From Triticum aestivum (taxonomy: Eukaryota > Streptophyta > Magnoliopsida > Poales > Poaceae): a stretch of 64,000 bases of DNA. Below, one piece after another: positions 9,537 through 20,118 of this stretch; positions within the stretch are counted from its first letter, which is position 1, and each line of letters begins with the position of its first letter. The translations under genes and the position numbers were made by a program. The stretch spans positions 58,958,070 to 59,022,069 of the forward strand of contig NC_057812.1 in NCBI RefSeq assembly GCF_018294505.1, given 5' to 3'. The notes under the pieces were generated by a model. That model was not told the DNA's origin. It saw nothing but the letters and a program-made list of their open reading frames with translations, and searched no databases.

Positions 9537-11410
9537 ATGGTGCATTTTATACACGAAGTGCATCCAGTTTTTGCCGTAAGCCTCTCTACTTTCTTGCACA
9601 TGCTATGTGGGTGAAATGATGATACCATGCCAACTTTCAACCTTTTCAGAGTTCATTTGTAGTGCTTTTCAATTTCAAGGTCTTATAGCTCAAAATAATC
9701 AGTAAATGCATGAAAAATAACAAATGAAGTCAGAAAGGGTTGAAAATTGATGATGTGGCTTTGAATGGTGCATTTTGAACACAGAAAAAGTATAGAGTTC
9801 AAATAAGTTCAAAAAATGAAATCCCTTTGTAACAGACGAGTTTCCGTATGAAACCCTAATACTTCGAAAGAGGTTGTGCATTTTGTACACAAAGTGCATC
9901 TAGTTTTTGCCGTAAGCCTCTCTACTTTCTTGCACATGCTATGTGGGTGAAATGATGATACCATGCCAACTTTCAACCTTTTCAGAGTTCATTTGTAGTG
10001 CTTTTCAATTTTAGGGTCTTATAGCTCAAAATAATCAGTAAATGCATGAAAAATAAAAAATGAAGTCAGAAAGGGTTGAAAATTGATGATGTGGCTTTGA
10101 ATGGTGCATTTTGAACACAGAAAAAGTATGGAGTTCAAATAAGTTCAAAAAATGAAATCCCTTTGTAACAGATGAGTTTCCGTATGAAACCTTGATACTT
10201 CGAAAGAGATTGTCCATTTTGTACACGAAGTGCATCCAGTTTCTGCCATAAGCCTCTCTACTTTCTTGCACATGCTATGTGGGTGAAATGATGATACCAT
10301 GCCAACTTTCAACCTTTTCAGAGTTCGTTTGTAGTGCTTTTCAATTTCAGGGTCTTATAGCTCAAAATAATCAGTAAATGCATGAAAAATAACAAATGAA
10401 GCCAGAAAGGTTTGAAAATTGATGATGTGGCTTTAAATGGTGCATTTTGAACACAGAAAAAGTATGGAGTTCAAATAAGTTTAAAAAATGAAATCCCTTT
10501 GTAACAAGCGAGTTTCCGTATAAAACTCTAATACTTTGAAAGAGATTGTGCATTTTGTACACGAAGTGCATCTAGTTTTTGCCGCAGCCTCTCTACTTTC
10601 TTGCACATGCTATGTGGGTGAAATGATGATACCATGCCAACTTTCAACCTTTTCAGAGTTCATTTGTAGTGCTTTTCAATTTTAGGGTCTTATAGCTCAA
10701 AATAATCAGTAAATGCATGAAAAATAAAAAATGAAGTCAGAAAGGGTTGAAAATTGATGATGTGGCTTTGAATGGTGCATTTTGAACACAGAAAAAGTAT
10801 GGAGTTCAAATAAGTTCAAAAAATGAAATCCCTTTGTAACAGATGAGTTTCCGTATGAAACCCTGATACTTCGAAAGAGATTGTCCGTTTTGTACACGAA
10901 GTGCATCCAGTTTTTGCCATAAGCCTCTCTACTTTCTTGCACATGCTATGTGGGTGAAATGATGATACCATGCCAACTTTCAACCTTTTCAGAGTTCGTT
11001 TGTAGTGCTTTTTAATTTCAGGGTCTTATAGCTCAAAATAATCAGTAAATGCATGAAAAATAACAAATGAAGCCAGAAAGGTTTGAAAATTGATGATGTG
11101 GCTTTGAATGGTGCATTTTGAACACAGAAAAAGTATGGAGTTCAAATAAGTTTAAAAAATGAAATCATTTTGTAACAGACGAGTTTCCGTATAAAACTCT
11201 AATACTTCGAAAGAGATTGTGCATTTTGTACACGAAGTGCATCAAGTTTTTGCCGCAGCCTCTCTACTTTCTTGCACATGCTATGTGGGTGAAATGATGA
11301 TACCATGCCAACTTTCAACCTTTTCAGAGTTCATTTTTAGTGTTTTTCAATTTCAGAGTCTTATAGCTCAAAATAATCAGTATATGCATGAAAAATAATG
11401 AATTTCAGGG
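9537..11410. repeat. 336-bp tandem array inside the CACTA, about 5.5 units
   Basis: Units starting near TGCATTTTGTACACGAAGTGCATC recur about every 336 bases (about 9541, 9877, 10213, 10549, 10884, 11220), the last partial. Each unit contains the blocks CTCTCTACTTTCTTGCACAT, GATACCATGCCAACTTTC and TCAGTAAATGCATGAAAAA. Alternate units share private variants (for example GCCAGAAAGG with GTTTCAAC-type changes), suggesting expansion by a two-unit, about 671-bp step. The minus strand gives short open frames of 66-78 codons repeated in each unit, which I regard as a by-product of the repeat. Confidence 0.92.
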
Positions 11411-11865
11411 TCTTTCAGTAAAAAGAATTATCATAAAATAAATAAGTAATTTGAAACAAAATAATATAAAGTTTAATAAAATATATAAGTAGAAACAAAA
11501 TAAAATAAAATAAAATAAAATAAAATAACATAAATAAAATTTATGAAACTAAAAATATCAAAGTATTTTCTGTTCAAAACATTATAAGCAACCTCTAAAA
11601 TTTATGAAACTAAAATTATTAAAAACTGATGAAACTAAAATTATCAATTTATTTTCTGTTCAAAATCATTAAAAGCAAAAAGAATTTTCATAAACAACAT
11701 TTTTGTTAGAAACTTTAATAGCAAAAATAATTATCATAAAATAAAATAAATAAGTAATTAGAAACAAAATAAAATAAAATAAATAAGTATTTTGTTGTAA
11801 GTAGAAACAAAACAAAAAAATAAAGCAAAAAATAAAAAATAAAAAATTTGCCACCTACTGGGCCA
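11411..11865. repeat. AT-rich low-complexity stretch
   Basis: Very A-rich sequence with an AAAAT pentanucleotide run (about 11498-11530) and repeated blocks of ACTAAAATTAT and GAAACAAAATAAAAT. There is no coding potential. Confidence 0.8.
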
Positions 11866-12079
11866 CCACAGCCTGAATACGACTAAAAACCCATCAACGG
11901 GCCATGATTCAGGCCCGCAAAAGGCCCAGTAGGCCCATCAGGCACATCAGTCACAATTAGGCCCGTAAGCCTGCAATGGAGAGGAGCTCGAGAGGGGTGT
12001 GGCAGTGGGGCTTATAAACCACTGCGCGCCCCTCTCGACTAGCAAGGTGAGACTAAACTCCCACCACCACCCGACTGTG

Positions 12080-12310
12080 CAAGGCCTTTGGTCCCGGTTT
12101 GTGGCACAAACCGGGACTAAAGGGGTGCATTGGTTCCGGTTCATGGCACCAACCGAAACCAATGCACCCCTTTAGTCCCGGTTGGTGCCACCAACCGGGA
12201 CCAAAGGCCACCGCTTCCCGCCCTCCTTTGGTCCCGGTTGGTGGCACCAACCGGGACTAAAGGGATGCATTGGTCCCGGTTGGTGCCACGAACCGGGATC
12301 AATGCTGAGT
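12080..12310. repeat. Internal subterminal-type palindromic array
   Basis: Six or so copies of TTTGGTCCCGGTTGGTGGCA and its complement lie well inside the element, preceded by a GC-rich block with CTTATAAACC on the plus strand (about 12011). In related elements such arrays sit next to a transposon end. Finding one 3.8 kb inside the left terminus suggests either that the array serves as promoter/binding region for the gene that follows, or that another CACTA end has been engulfed. Confidence 0.75.
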
Positions 12311-12318
12311 GTATATAA
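12310..12318 (+). promoter_or_regulatory. Probable promoter of the TNP1-like gene
   Basis: GTGTATATAAGCAAC follows directly after the internal array, with a C/T-rich leader (TTCCATTCACTTTGTTCC) about 30 bases downstream. This fits a TATA box and transcription start for the gene whose exons run from 13658 to 16840. Confidence 0.5.
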
Positions 12319-12329
12319 GCAACACTTAG

Positions 12330-13650
12330 CAGTTTTCCATTCACTTTGTTCCTTCGATCTCTCCTCTCCCCCGACGGCGCCGCGACCATATCGACGTCGC
12401 CAGGCTGCTGGACTGCGCCGGCCGTCACCTCCACGAGCACTGCCCCGACGCCCTCACCGACGCGCCGGACCTCCTCGCGCGCCCTTCTCCCCGTCGTCGC
12501 GCGCGTGCCCCCGAGCCCACGGCGTCGCCCCCCAACTGCGGACCTCATCGTCGGCCGCCTCCAGCTAGCTCCACCGCCGCCCCCTAGTGAGCTTCCCCCT
12601 TTTCACACGGTCCCCTGCTCCCGTCACCGCATGCCCCCGAGCCCCCTTTGCTGCCACTGGTGCTCGTAGCCGCCGGCCATTGCTGCTGCTCGTCGCTGTC
12701 GGCCATCTAGATGCATATGTGCTCTGTTTTTTACATAGATAGATGTTTTTTAGATGAGTTTTGTTTTTTCATATGAGATGAAATGAAATGAAATGAGATG
12801 AGATGTATGAGATGTTTTGTGGAGACGAGATGAGATGTTTTTTTCATATATATGATGTTTTTCGAAAGAGATGTATGAGATGTTTTGTTCATAGAATTTT
12901 TAGTTTATATATATGTTCGTATGCAAAAGTTAGGATTATTTTAGTTTATATATGTTTAATTTAGGAAGAAGGAAAAGAAAAAGGAGAACAAGAGGAGAAA
13001 TAAATACGAAGAGGAAAAAAGGAGAAAAAAAGAGGAGAAGAAGAAAGGAATAGAGGAGAAGAAGGAAAAATAGAATATTTTCTTCTTCTCCTCTATTCCT
13101 TTCTTCTTCTCCACTTTTTTTTCTTCTTATTTTTCCTTTCTTCCTTTTCTTTTTTTTCCATGTATGTATAATTTATGTCCCGATAATTTCAACATGAGAG
13201 GGGGTCGATATACCCCCTCCCCGATAACATTATGTTCCCATGTATGTATGTCGTCGTTGTCGATATAACCCCCTCCCGGATAACTTCGACATGAGGGGCG
13301 GTCGATATATATACCCCCTCTCGACCGTGATAACTTATACCACGGGAGCACCCCCCGGCCCTCTCGCTCGACCAAAACTCTCGAGGACACCCAAACCCTA
13401 GAAAAAAACGATGTCAGTCTCCTACCCCCTCCCGCCGTGCCCCTACCCGATCGACAAACTCTCTTGAGGCCACCCAAATTTACCAAGTTAAAAGAGCGTT
13501 GTCGCCGAGGCCACCCCAAACCCGAGAGAAGCGTCGAGGCCATGCCACTAATATGATTCCTTATTGTGCTTAGCTGGCTAGTTCAACGTTTTCCACTAAT
13601 ATATCCATCTGTCATGTTTGAATAATAATTGCCATGTTGTAAATATTTGC
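12330..13650 (+). other. 5' leader/intron of the CACTA gene with simple repeats
   Basis: A GC-rich leader (12350-12680) is followed by GATGA/ATGAGATG simple repeats (about 12770-12870), a purine-rich stretch (12960-13070), a hairpin (13034-13112), and three diverged copies of a block containing GTCGATATACCCCCTCCCGATAAC (about 13180-13330). Short open frames here have no recognisable domain, so I treat it as untranslated leader and intron. Confidence 0.55.
13034..13112. repeat. Perfect 30-bp inverted repeat (hairpin)
   Basis: Bases 13034-13063 (beginning GGAGAAGAAGAAAGGAATAG) are exactly complementary to 13083-13112, with a 19-base A/T loop. One arm is all purine apart from a single T, so it could form either a hairpin or triplex-type structure. 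Confidence 0.9.
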
Positions 13651-13657
13651 AGAAACT

Positions 13658-13855
13658 ATGGATCCGCACCCCAGAGACGAAGCACAAGAAGCGGTGTTGG
13701 GGGAGATAATTGCACATGGAAGTGATGTCGTCTTGTCGTTTCTCAACGACACATGCACCGATGGTCTAGAAAGACAGGATGAAGAAGTAGGCTACGCCGA
13801 CGATGATCAAACAATGGAGGAGGAAGGAGACCGTGATGACGGCTCCGGTGACTGA
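13658..13855 (+). pseudogene. First coding exon of the CACTA Transposase_24-type gene
   Basis: An AG acceptor (ATTTGCAG at 13651) is followed by ATG at 13658 and MDPHPRDEAQEAVLGEIIAH, an acidic N-terminus typical of the accessory protein of grass CACTA elements. The acidic end is encoded by a minisatellite of about 36 bases (GGGGGAAGGACACCGTGATGACGG) repeated about three times between 13812 and 13945; unequal repeat copies shift the frame and give a stop at 13853. The donor is probably near 13952 (CAGGTATATA). It continues to the main exon at 14059. Confidence 0.6.
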
Positions 13856-14058
13856 ATGGAGGGGGAAGGACACCGTGATGACGGCCCGGTGACCGAATGA
13901 AGGGGGAAGGACACCATGATGACGGCTCCGGTGACCGAACGGAGTCCGGCCAGGTATATATATTAATTAATTAAGCATGTGCTGACTATACCTAATTGAT
14001 GCATTAATTGTTTTTGGTATGTAGACATATTAACTCTCTTCTATTTCTTCTTTTATAG

Positions 14059-16840
14059 CCCTCCGGATCGAGCAACACTTCGATAACGAGACAAGGCCCG
14101 AAGAGAAAGTTGCGCTCGGATGAAAGGTACATGATCATCGAAATTGATCGCGCTGGCCGATTGAACCCCTCCGGACCAAGCAAAAATTTAGTGCTCAATG
14201 GAGGGTTCTAGTTAGGGACATGATCCCGATCAGCATCGAGCAATGGTTGAAGCCTAAGGACAAAGACTCTCATGTGTCTTATGTCAGCGATAGGCAGAAA
14301 GCTGATCTTTGGACCGCGCTGCAGGAAAATTTCACCTTCCCGCCAGATGAGGATCCGGAGAATCCAGTTAAAAAGCCAATGATCAAGGCTTATGCTCTTA
14401 AGAAGATGGCTGAGCTATTCAGTACGTGGAAGAATGAGCTGAAATCATCGTTTGTCGACCAAGACAAGACTCCAGAATTCATCGGCCGATTTAAGAAGAT
14501 CAAAGATCAATGGCCCGCATTTGTCACCAAAAAGAAATCTGAGAGAGCGGCGAAGATGTCAGCGACAAACAAGAAAAATGCTGCAAAGAAGAAGCATCAC
14601 CATCGCACGGGGTCATGTGGCTACCTGAAAGCCCGGCCGTTGTGGGATAAGGCTGAGAATGACCTCATTGCTAAAGGGATCGAACCAGCGACGCGACGCT
14701 GGCCAGACCGTTGCAGGACTTGGTTCTTCGGGGTTGGGGGAAAATTGGACCCTGTAACAGGGAAGTGCGTTTGGACCAACGAGCAGCTGAACACACCCAT
14801 CGAGAAGCTTCAGGAGTATACCGAAAAGGCGCAGCAAGGGACGTTTGTTCCGGACAGAGAGAATGACGAGCTCACATAGGCCCTCGGGAATCCCGAGCAC
14901 CCCGGACGGACACGAGGCACGCCAGGCTCCCTTTCGTGGAAGGCTAGATTTCCCGACGCAGGCGGTTACAAACACCGAGAGAGGAAGAAGAAAAAGGAGT
15001 TGACCCAACTACAGGCGCTGCACGCAAGGGTACAAGCGCTAGAGGAACGAGACGAGGCCCGCAGCACGCGACCTGTCGAAGCTGCTACACCCGAAGCTAC
15101 ACCGCCATCTCAGCGGAGAAGCAGTGTGGCTTCCCCTGAGATGCTTCAGGAGCCTATCTTCACGGCTCCTGCTAGCTACCCCGTGGACTTAATCATGGAA
15201 TCTCACAATTGCCACCTTATGACGCAATGGATGAATATGAAAGTCAAGGCGGCTGTTGGCTCTATTGCACGTCCTGAACCTAGCGCAACTTTTCACTGTC
15301 GGCCGATTCCAGAAGGATATGCTAGGGTGATGGTAGACGAAATAACGGAGGGATTTAAGGAGCTCGAGCTTGACCACCCTACCGGTGAAGGGGAGACTCG
15401 GCTGGGTTCTGCTCTGAAGACTCCATGCCTATGGCAAAAGGAGCTCATCAACCTTCCGAACTGGATGCCTCCGCCTCCTCCTCCTGCTCCGGCGAGTCAG
15501 GGCACTCCGCCTCCTCCACCGCCTCCTCCTCCGGCGAGTGATCAGGGCACTCTGCCTCCTTCTCCGGCGTGGCGGCACTCCGCCTCCTTCTCCACCTGCG
15601 TCGGCGTGCCCGAGTAGCCACCAGCCTCCTCCTTCTTCGGCATGTGGCGGCACTCCACCTCCTTCTCCGCCTGCGCCGGCGCGCCCGAGCAGCCACCAGC
15701 CTCCTCCTTCTCCGCCTCTCCAGCAAGGGCGGAAGAGACCCACCGCAGCCCCGCTGCTCCGGCGCGTCGTAGTCCTTCTCCTCTGCCTCATAAGCAAGCA
15801 CGAAAGAAGACAGTCGCAGCTGCTCCGTCTGCTCCGACGTTTAGCAGTACAGCCAGAGGCAGGCAATACAGATTCAGTCCACCTCTCAAGCCTCTAGAGA
15901 AGCTACCATACGAGAGGACCTTGGAAGAAAACGCAAAGATCGTGGAAAAAGAAGTGAATGACTTCTTTGAAGGGGTGAAAGCAAAGAGACATCCACCCCC
16001 GGAGGAGAAGGTAGACTGGGTGAAAGCAAAGCGCACACTCGATGCCCTGAGGAAACCACCAAAGTCTCCGCCGAAAACCAACTATGAGCGCATTACTGCA
16101 AAGGTATATATCGAAGCGGAGCGGTCGGGAAGTACTATCAGTGATCGAAGGTTAGCAGAACGACGAGTTGGGAAAAAAATTGCCCAGCTCGGCGAACAAG
16201 CGGGCCAATCGTGCCCCCCGCTCAAGGTGTCTAGCGATATCGTCGCTAATGATCCGGGGATGGTGCCTGGTTATAGCAATCTTGAAGATTACCTGCCCGA
16301 CGATGTACATTATGATTTCTTGGAGGTAGAAGAACACCAATACCATTACGGGAAGCCTCTTGTCAAAGATGAAAAATCTCTAACAACGATGATGCAAAGA
16401 TTCCATGATTGGTACATGAAAACCTGCAGAGAGTCTGGGGGGACGAATACTTTGTATCTGAGAGTTAAAAAGAGCACGACCTCGTTGGAATTGGTTTGTT
16501 GACTGTTCCATTTGAGGAGTTCTTCCAGTGGTTCAATCAAAAGGCCCTCGATAAATTAACGGTCACTTGCTACTGTCTGTAAGTACTACTTCTGTCATTA
16601 AGTCTCTATATATAGGTCAGCTCTTTCATTGCATGTATATATGATTATCCTCACTATATTATGTATATTGAAGATCGTCGAGTGCAGAAAAGCAGAAATG
16701 TATGATATTGGATTCATTAACACAAATCTCATAGATAAATTTGAGGTTGAAAAGAACGCCGATGATGTTGAGGCCAACTTGCTCAAATCATTGATAGTAA
16801 ATCAAAACAAAGATAAAATACTCTTTCCTTACAACTTCGA
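14059..16840 (+). pseudogene. CACTA accessory transposase gene (Transposase_24 and DUF8039-like), truncated
   Basis: After an AG acceptor (14058) the frame encodes SGSSNTSITRQGPKRKLRSD. Following a one-base shift near 14187 it continues as RVLVRDMIPISIEQWLKP...AGSCGY-type sequence (residues WPDRCRTWFFG, VTGKCVWTNEQL), the plant En/Spm Transposase_24 region. A DUF8039-like block follows (ATFHCRPIPEGYARVMVDEI, about 15285-15345), then a Pro-rich hinge (15465-15720) and a basic region. In-frame TAG codons occur at 14877 and 15615 and a frame change near 16468. The exon ends at a GT donor at 16579; a further exon (16674-16840) reads IVECRKAEMYDIGF. In complete relatives a Ulp1-like protease domain follows; here it is missing. 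Probably a DNA-binding/regulatory protein acting on the subterminal arrays, now dead. Confidence 0.8.
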
Positions 16841-17035
16841 GTGAGTGTTACTGTCTTGTGCATATTCGGTTTTCCTTATTACTCGAGTAGAGTAAGACAT
16901 CGTATTCCCACATTTAGTGCATGGACAACACATAAAACCATTCTTCTTGTTTACCTCAGCCGCATCGAGAAACTCATGCACGCCCTTAATGTACTCGGAG
17001 GTGTGTCTGTCACCGTACATCCATTGCCGGTTCAT
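16829..17035 (-). pseudogene. TNP2 transposase stub: N-terminal Transpos_assoc zinc-binding domain
   Basis: On the minus strand from the ATG at 17035 the frame encodes MNRQWMYGDRHTSEYIKGV, then GFMCCPCTKCGNT. This is the transposase-associated domain at the N-terminus of plant En/Spm TNP2 proteins, with its CxxC-type cysteines. About 45-50 codons are recognisable; the sequence then runs into the 3' end of the opposing accessory gene near 16860-16890. The catalytic transposase (Transposase_21) that should follow is absent. The two genes are convergent in this family, so one internal deletion removed the ends of both. Confidence 0.8.
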
Positions 17036-17172
17036 CTCCGTGCATTATATATAATTAAGTGTCCAAATTAATAGAAGTTCATCATCACATTAAAACCAAA
17101 GTACATACATAGTTCTCATCTAACAACATATAGCTGTCCAGAGCATCTACTTAATTAAACCATACATTGAAA

Positions 17173-17619
17173 CTATGTAAAACATTTAAATGCGAAAACA
17201 AAGGCGATCATAATCGCAACCAAGGTAACAATTGATCCAACGGCATAATGATACCAAGCCTCGGTATGAATGGCATATTTTCTAATCTTTCTAATCTTCA
17301 AGCGCATTGCATTCATCTTGATCTTGTGATCATCGACGACATCCGCAACATGCAACTCCAATATCATCTTCTCCTCCTCAATTTTTTTTATTTTTTCCTT
17401 CAAGAAATTGTTTTCTTCTTCAACTAAATTTAACCTCTCGACAATAGGGTCAGTTGGAATTTCCGGTTCATATACATCCTAAATAAATAAAATCTATGTC
17501 ACGTTGGTCGGCATAATTTTTATAAACAATAAATGAACCAATAGTTATAAAGATAATATATATACCACATCCGAATCATAGACAGGACGAGGACCGACGG
17601 GGGCAGATACCAAAACCAT
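17173..17619 (-). CDS. Small tail-anchored coiled-coil protein, intact two-exon cargo gene of the CACTA
   Basis: Exon 1 (17619-17566) encodes MVLVSAPVGPRPVYDSDV and ends at a GT donor. An 87-base intron ends in TTTATTTAG, and exon 2 (17478-17173) runs in frame to a TAG. The 119-residue product has a short acidic/Pro N-terminus (EPEIPTDPIVERL), a charged helical region at about 33-86 with heptad-like hydrophobics (EEENNFLKEKIKKIEEEK, then RLKIRKIRKYA), and one hydrophobic segment at about 97-115 (AVGSIVTLVAIMIAFVFAF) ending KCFT. This is the layout of a C-terminally anchored membrane protein. No transposition role is evident. An inverted, broken copy sits at 8938-9377. TATA at about 17998-18006 could drive it. 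It is the best-preserved gene in the window; its function is unknown. Confidence 0.75.
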
Positions 17620-17997
17620 CGCACTATATAAGATGCAATAATAAAAGTAAGAAAATGATACAAGTATCTATCTAAACATACAAGTAAGAATATTTTTCCT
17701 TTCGGAAAGAAGATAAGAACAAGAGGTTCACCACGGTGGTGTCGGTGATGAGATCGGCGCGGGTGATCGACGGCGGTGAAGACGGGGGTGCAGCGTGACG
17801 GACCGCTAAATTTAGACAAATCTCGAGGAAAATGGAGCTTTGAGGTCGAGCTTCTAGAGGAGAAAACTTAACTAGTGTGGCTCGGGCATATCATCAAACA
17901 CCTCATGTGCATAGGAGGTGAGCTAGAGCACCACAAAACCCTCCCCTCGCCGGCCAGAGAAAAACAAAGCACTGGAGTGCTCTGCTCGCGGGTGAGG

Positions 17998-18006
17998 GTA
18001 TATATA
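17998..18006 (-). promoter_or_regulatory. TATA box in right CACTA arm
   Basis: The minus strand reads GTGCCTATATATACCCTC just inside the subterminal array, mirroring 8562-8571. It lies about 380 bases upstream of the ATG at 17619. Confidence 0.5.
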
Positions 18007-18017
18007 GGCACCTCATT

Positions 18018-18262
18018 GGTCCCGGTTCATGGCATGAACCGGGACTAAAGGGGACCTTTGGTGCCTGTTCAGGCCACCAACCGGGACCAATGATGGTGGG
18101 CCAGGAGCCAGACTCATTGGTCCCGGTTCGTCCCACCAACCGGGACCAAATGGTCCAGACGAACCGGGACCAATAGCCCACGTGGCCCGGGCGGCCCCCT
18201 GAGCTCACGAACCGGGTTCAATGCCTCCATTGGTCCCAGTTCTAGACTGAACCGGGACTAAT
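18018..18262. repeat. Right subterminal repeat array of the CACTA
   Basis: About nine copies of TTGGTCCCGGTTCGTG-type motif and its complement in alternating orientation, mirroring the left array. Confidence 0.85.
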
Positions 18263-19254
18263 GGGCTGACCCGGCCTGGACCTTTGCCTCCTTTTCTACT
18301 AGTGATCATGTTGCAGTGGCAGCGATCCGCGACCGTCTCCAGCAAGGAGCAGGAGTAGGAGGCGGTGGCGCACGTCGCCTGCAGCAGCCTCCACATCGAT
18401 CACATCATCCAGGTCCGTCAGGCCTCTTGCCCCCGTCCCATCTTCCTTGATTGGTTTCTCTGTCCTCCGCGGTGTCTCCGCTGCCAAAGAGATTGGATCT
18501 CAGGGTATCCATTCCTCTTCCAGAGAAGAAAAAGAATCGGTTCACTATGTGGAATTGGGATGTGTACGACTCTGCCTGCTTCTTATGATAGGTACTTATA
18601 TCCGTGAGGGAGTGAAAATCTACTTACTTGCTTAGTGCAATATTATGTAATTTGTAACTGAATTGCTCCGTGGGAATTCCGTGGTTTACCTCTGCTGTCC
18701 AACCTCTTGAGTTGAATGAATGTTAATGGTAGCAGAGGACACAGAATCTGCCAAGGACCTTGCACAACATGCACAAAGTCAAAACATCTTCTTGTCATGG
18801 GGAATAAGACATTGGTCTACATGCTGCAACTCCTTGAAATTTCCTGATTCAGCACAAAAATCGTACTACATGTTTATGGTACCCGACCGTATGAGCGGTA
18901 AAAATTGCAATCCAGCATCGATTAACGGCTTAATACATGTCTAGCAGCAAGCACTTGAGGCTCTTTGTTGTGATGGGTGCCTAGTTATTCACTAATCCTG
19001 CTTGTCGCTAAGAGGGCTAACCCAATTATTGACCAACCCTGCTTTTGCTGAAATATCCTCTTTGAAAAACTCTGTAGTCAAAGATAACCTGTTGAAGCTA
19101 GAATTCTAATGTCATGTTGTCTTCCGCCTATAAGTATTACTCCAAGTGATTATCCTATTGTACCCGTGTTTTTGACAAAGAATGATTTGAAAAAAAAAAT
19201 CTAGTCAATCTGTTTACACATTGCAACAAAATCCTGACTATTTACATGCTTAGG

Positions 19255-19317
19255 TTGGGTCAATTGCTTTGCTGACTCTGGAGATGCAGCTCTGGACGCT
19301 GCTGAAACTACAATGGT
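19255..19317 (+). pseudogene. Exon-like fragment, first copy
   Basis: After a CTTAG acceptor the frame reads WVNCFADSGDAALDAAETT and is followed by a GTATGC-type donor. It is a diverged duplicate of the fragment at 20119. I do not recognise the parent gene. Confidence 0.4.
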
Positions 19318-20118
19318 AAATGTATGCATACCAACCGCCCCCGTCCCATCTTCTATTCGCGGCCGCCGCCACATCTTCCTGGCTTCCCTATCCTTCGTGC
19401 TGCCTGCCACGCCAAGAGATTTTGATCTCAGGCGAATCCATTTTTTCGGAAATTAAAAATAGAGCTTGTTTGCGGTATTCATCAATTGTATATACAACTT
19501 ATATGTCGAACTTGGGATGTCTAGCAGTCTGCTTCTGACAGATAGATATCAGTGAGGGTGAGAATTTACTTACTTGAGATGTAATTTATAACCGAAATAC
19601 TCAATGGAATTAAAATATTGATCTAGTTGCGGATACCTTTTGAAATTTCCTGATTGAGCCAGGACACAAACTGTACGTGGTAATATGGTATGATGACCGA
19701 TGAACGATAGAAGTCACAATCGAGTATTGGTTAATGCCTTGATACATGCCTAGTGCTAAACACTTGAGGATCTTATCTTTGCTGAGTTGGGTGCCTAGTT
19801 ATTGACTGACAAACGCACTACGTGTCATTAACAACAGGTCTATGGAGACGAGCTATGGTCAATTGCTTACTTTGAATTGTTTGATGATTTATTCACCGTT
19901 AAATTGTGCTCTTGTTACTTTGGACGATGGTTCCTTAAAGCTAAATATACTTCTAGAAAATTTGAAGCAAACTCTCTAGCCAAAGACAATCTGTTGAAGA
20001 ATCCTAATGTTGTGCTGTCATTATCTTTCTGTACCCGTATTTATGATCCAGAATGATTTTAAGATTTCTACCCAACTACTTCTGATATGGCAACAATATT
20101 CTAAACGTTCACATATCC

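Larger units (their letters stand above)
8262..18304. mobile_element. CACTA (En/Spm) transposon with 1.2-kb inverted arms, 10,043 bp
   Basis: The left end reads CACTAGTAGAAAAAGGGGC at 8262 and the right end, on the minus strand, CACTAGTAGAAAAGGAGGC from 18304. Both are followed by arrays of the palindromic motif TTGGTCCCGGTTCGTG...CACGAACCGGGACCAA. Beyond the ends the two arms remain homologous in inverted orientation for about 1.2 kb (8262-9490 with 17057-18304). Inside are a 336-bp tandem array, a Transposase_24-type gene and a stub of TNP2. The flanking trinucleotides differ (AGT at the left, ATC at the right), so a clean 3-bp target duplication is absent: the element is rearranged, composite, or lost flanking DNA. 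It lacks the catalytic transposase and is non-autonomous. Confidence 0.85.
17057..18304 (-). repeat. Right inverted arm of the CACTA
   Basis: The reverse complement is colinear with 8262-9490: terminal motif, subterminal array, TATA box, leader (CTCTGGCCGGCGAGG, TAGCGGTCCGTCA) and both exons of the small gene. The arms differ by numerous substitutions and small indels, so the inversion-duplication is not recent. Confidence 0.9.

Noticed and set aside
9699..10942. Four nearly identical minus-strand ORFs (MHFVYKMHNLFRSIRV type)
   Set aside because: They recur with the 336-bp repeat period; the frame is a consequence of the repeat and has no start context or domain.
15429..15866. Arg-rich minus-strand ORFs at 15.4-15.9 kb
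   Set aside because: They are antisense shadows of the Pro-rich hinge of the CACTA accessory gene.
18365..18635. Functional host gene start in the long-range arm
   Set aside because: Frames differ between the arms, are short, and carry stops; no domain was recognised, so only exon-like fragments are reported.
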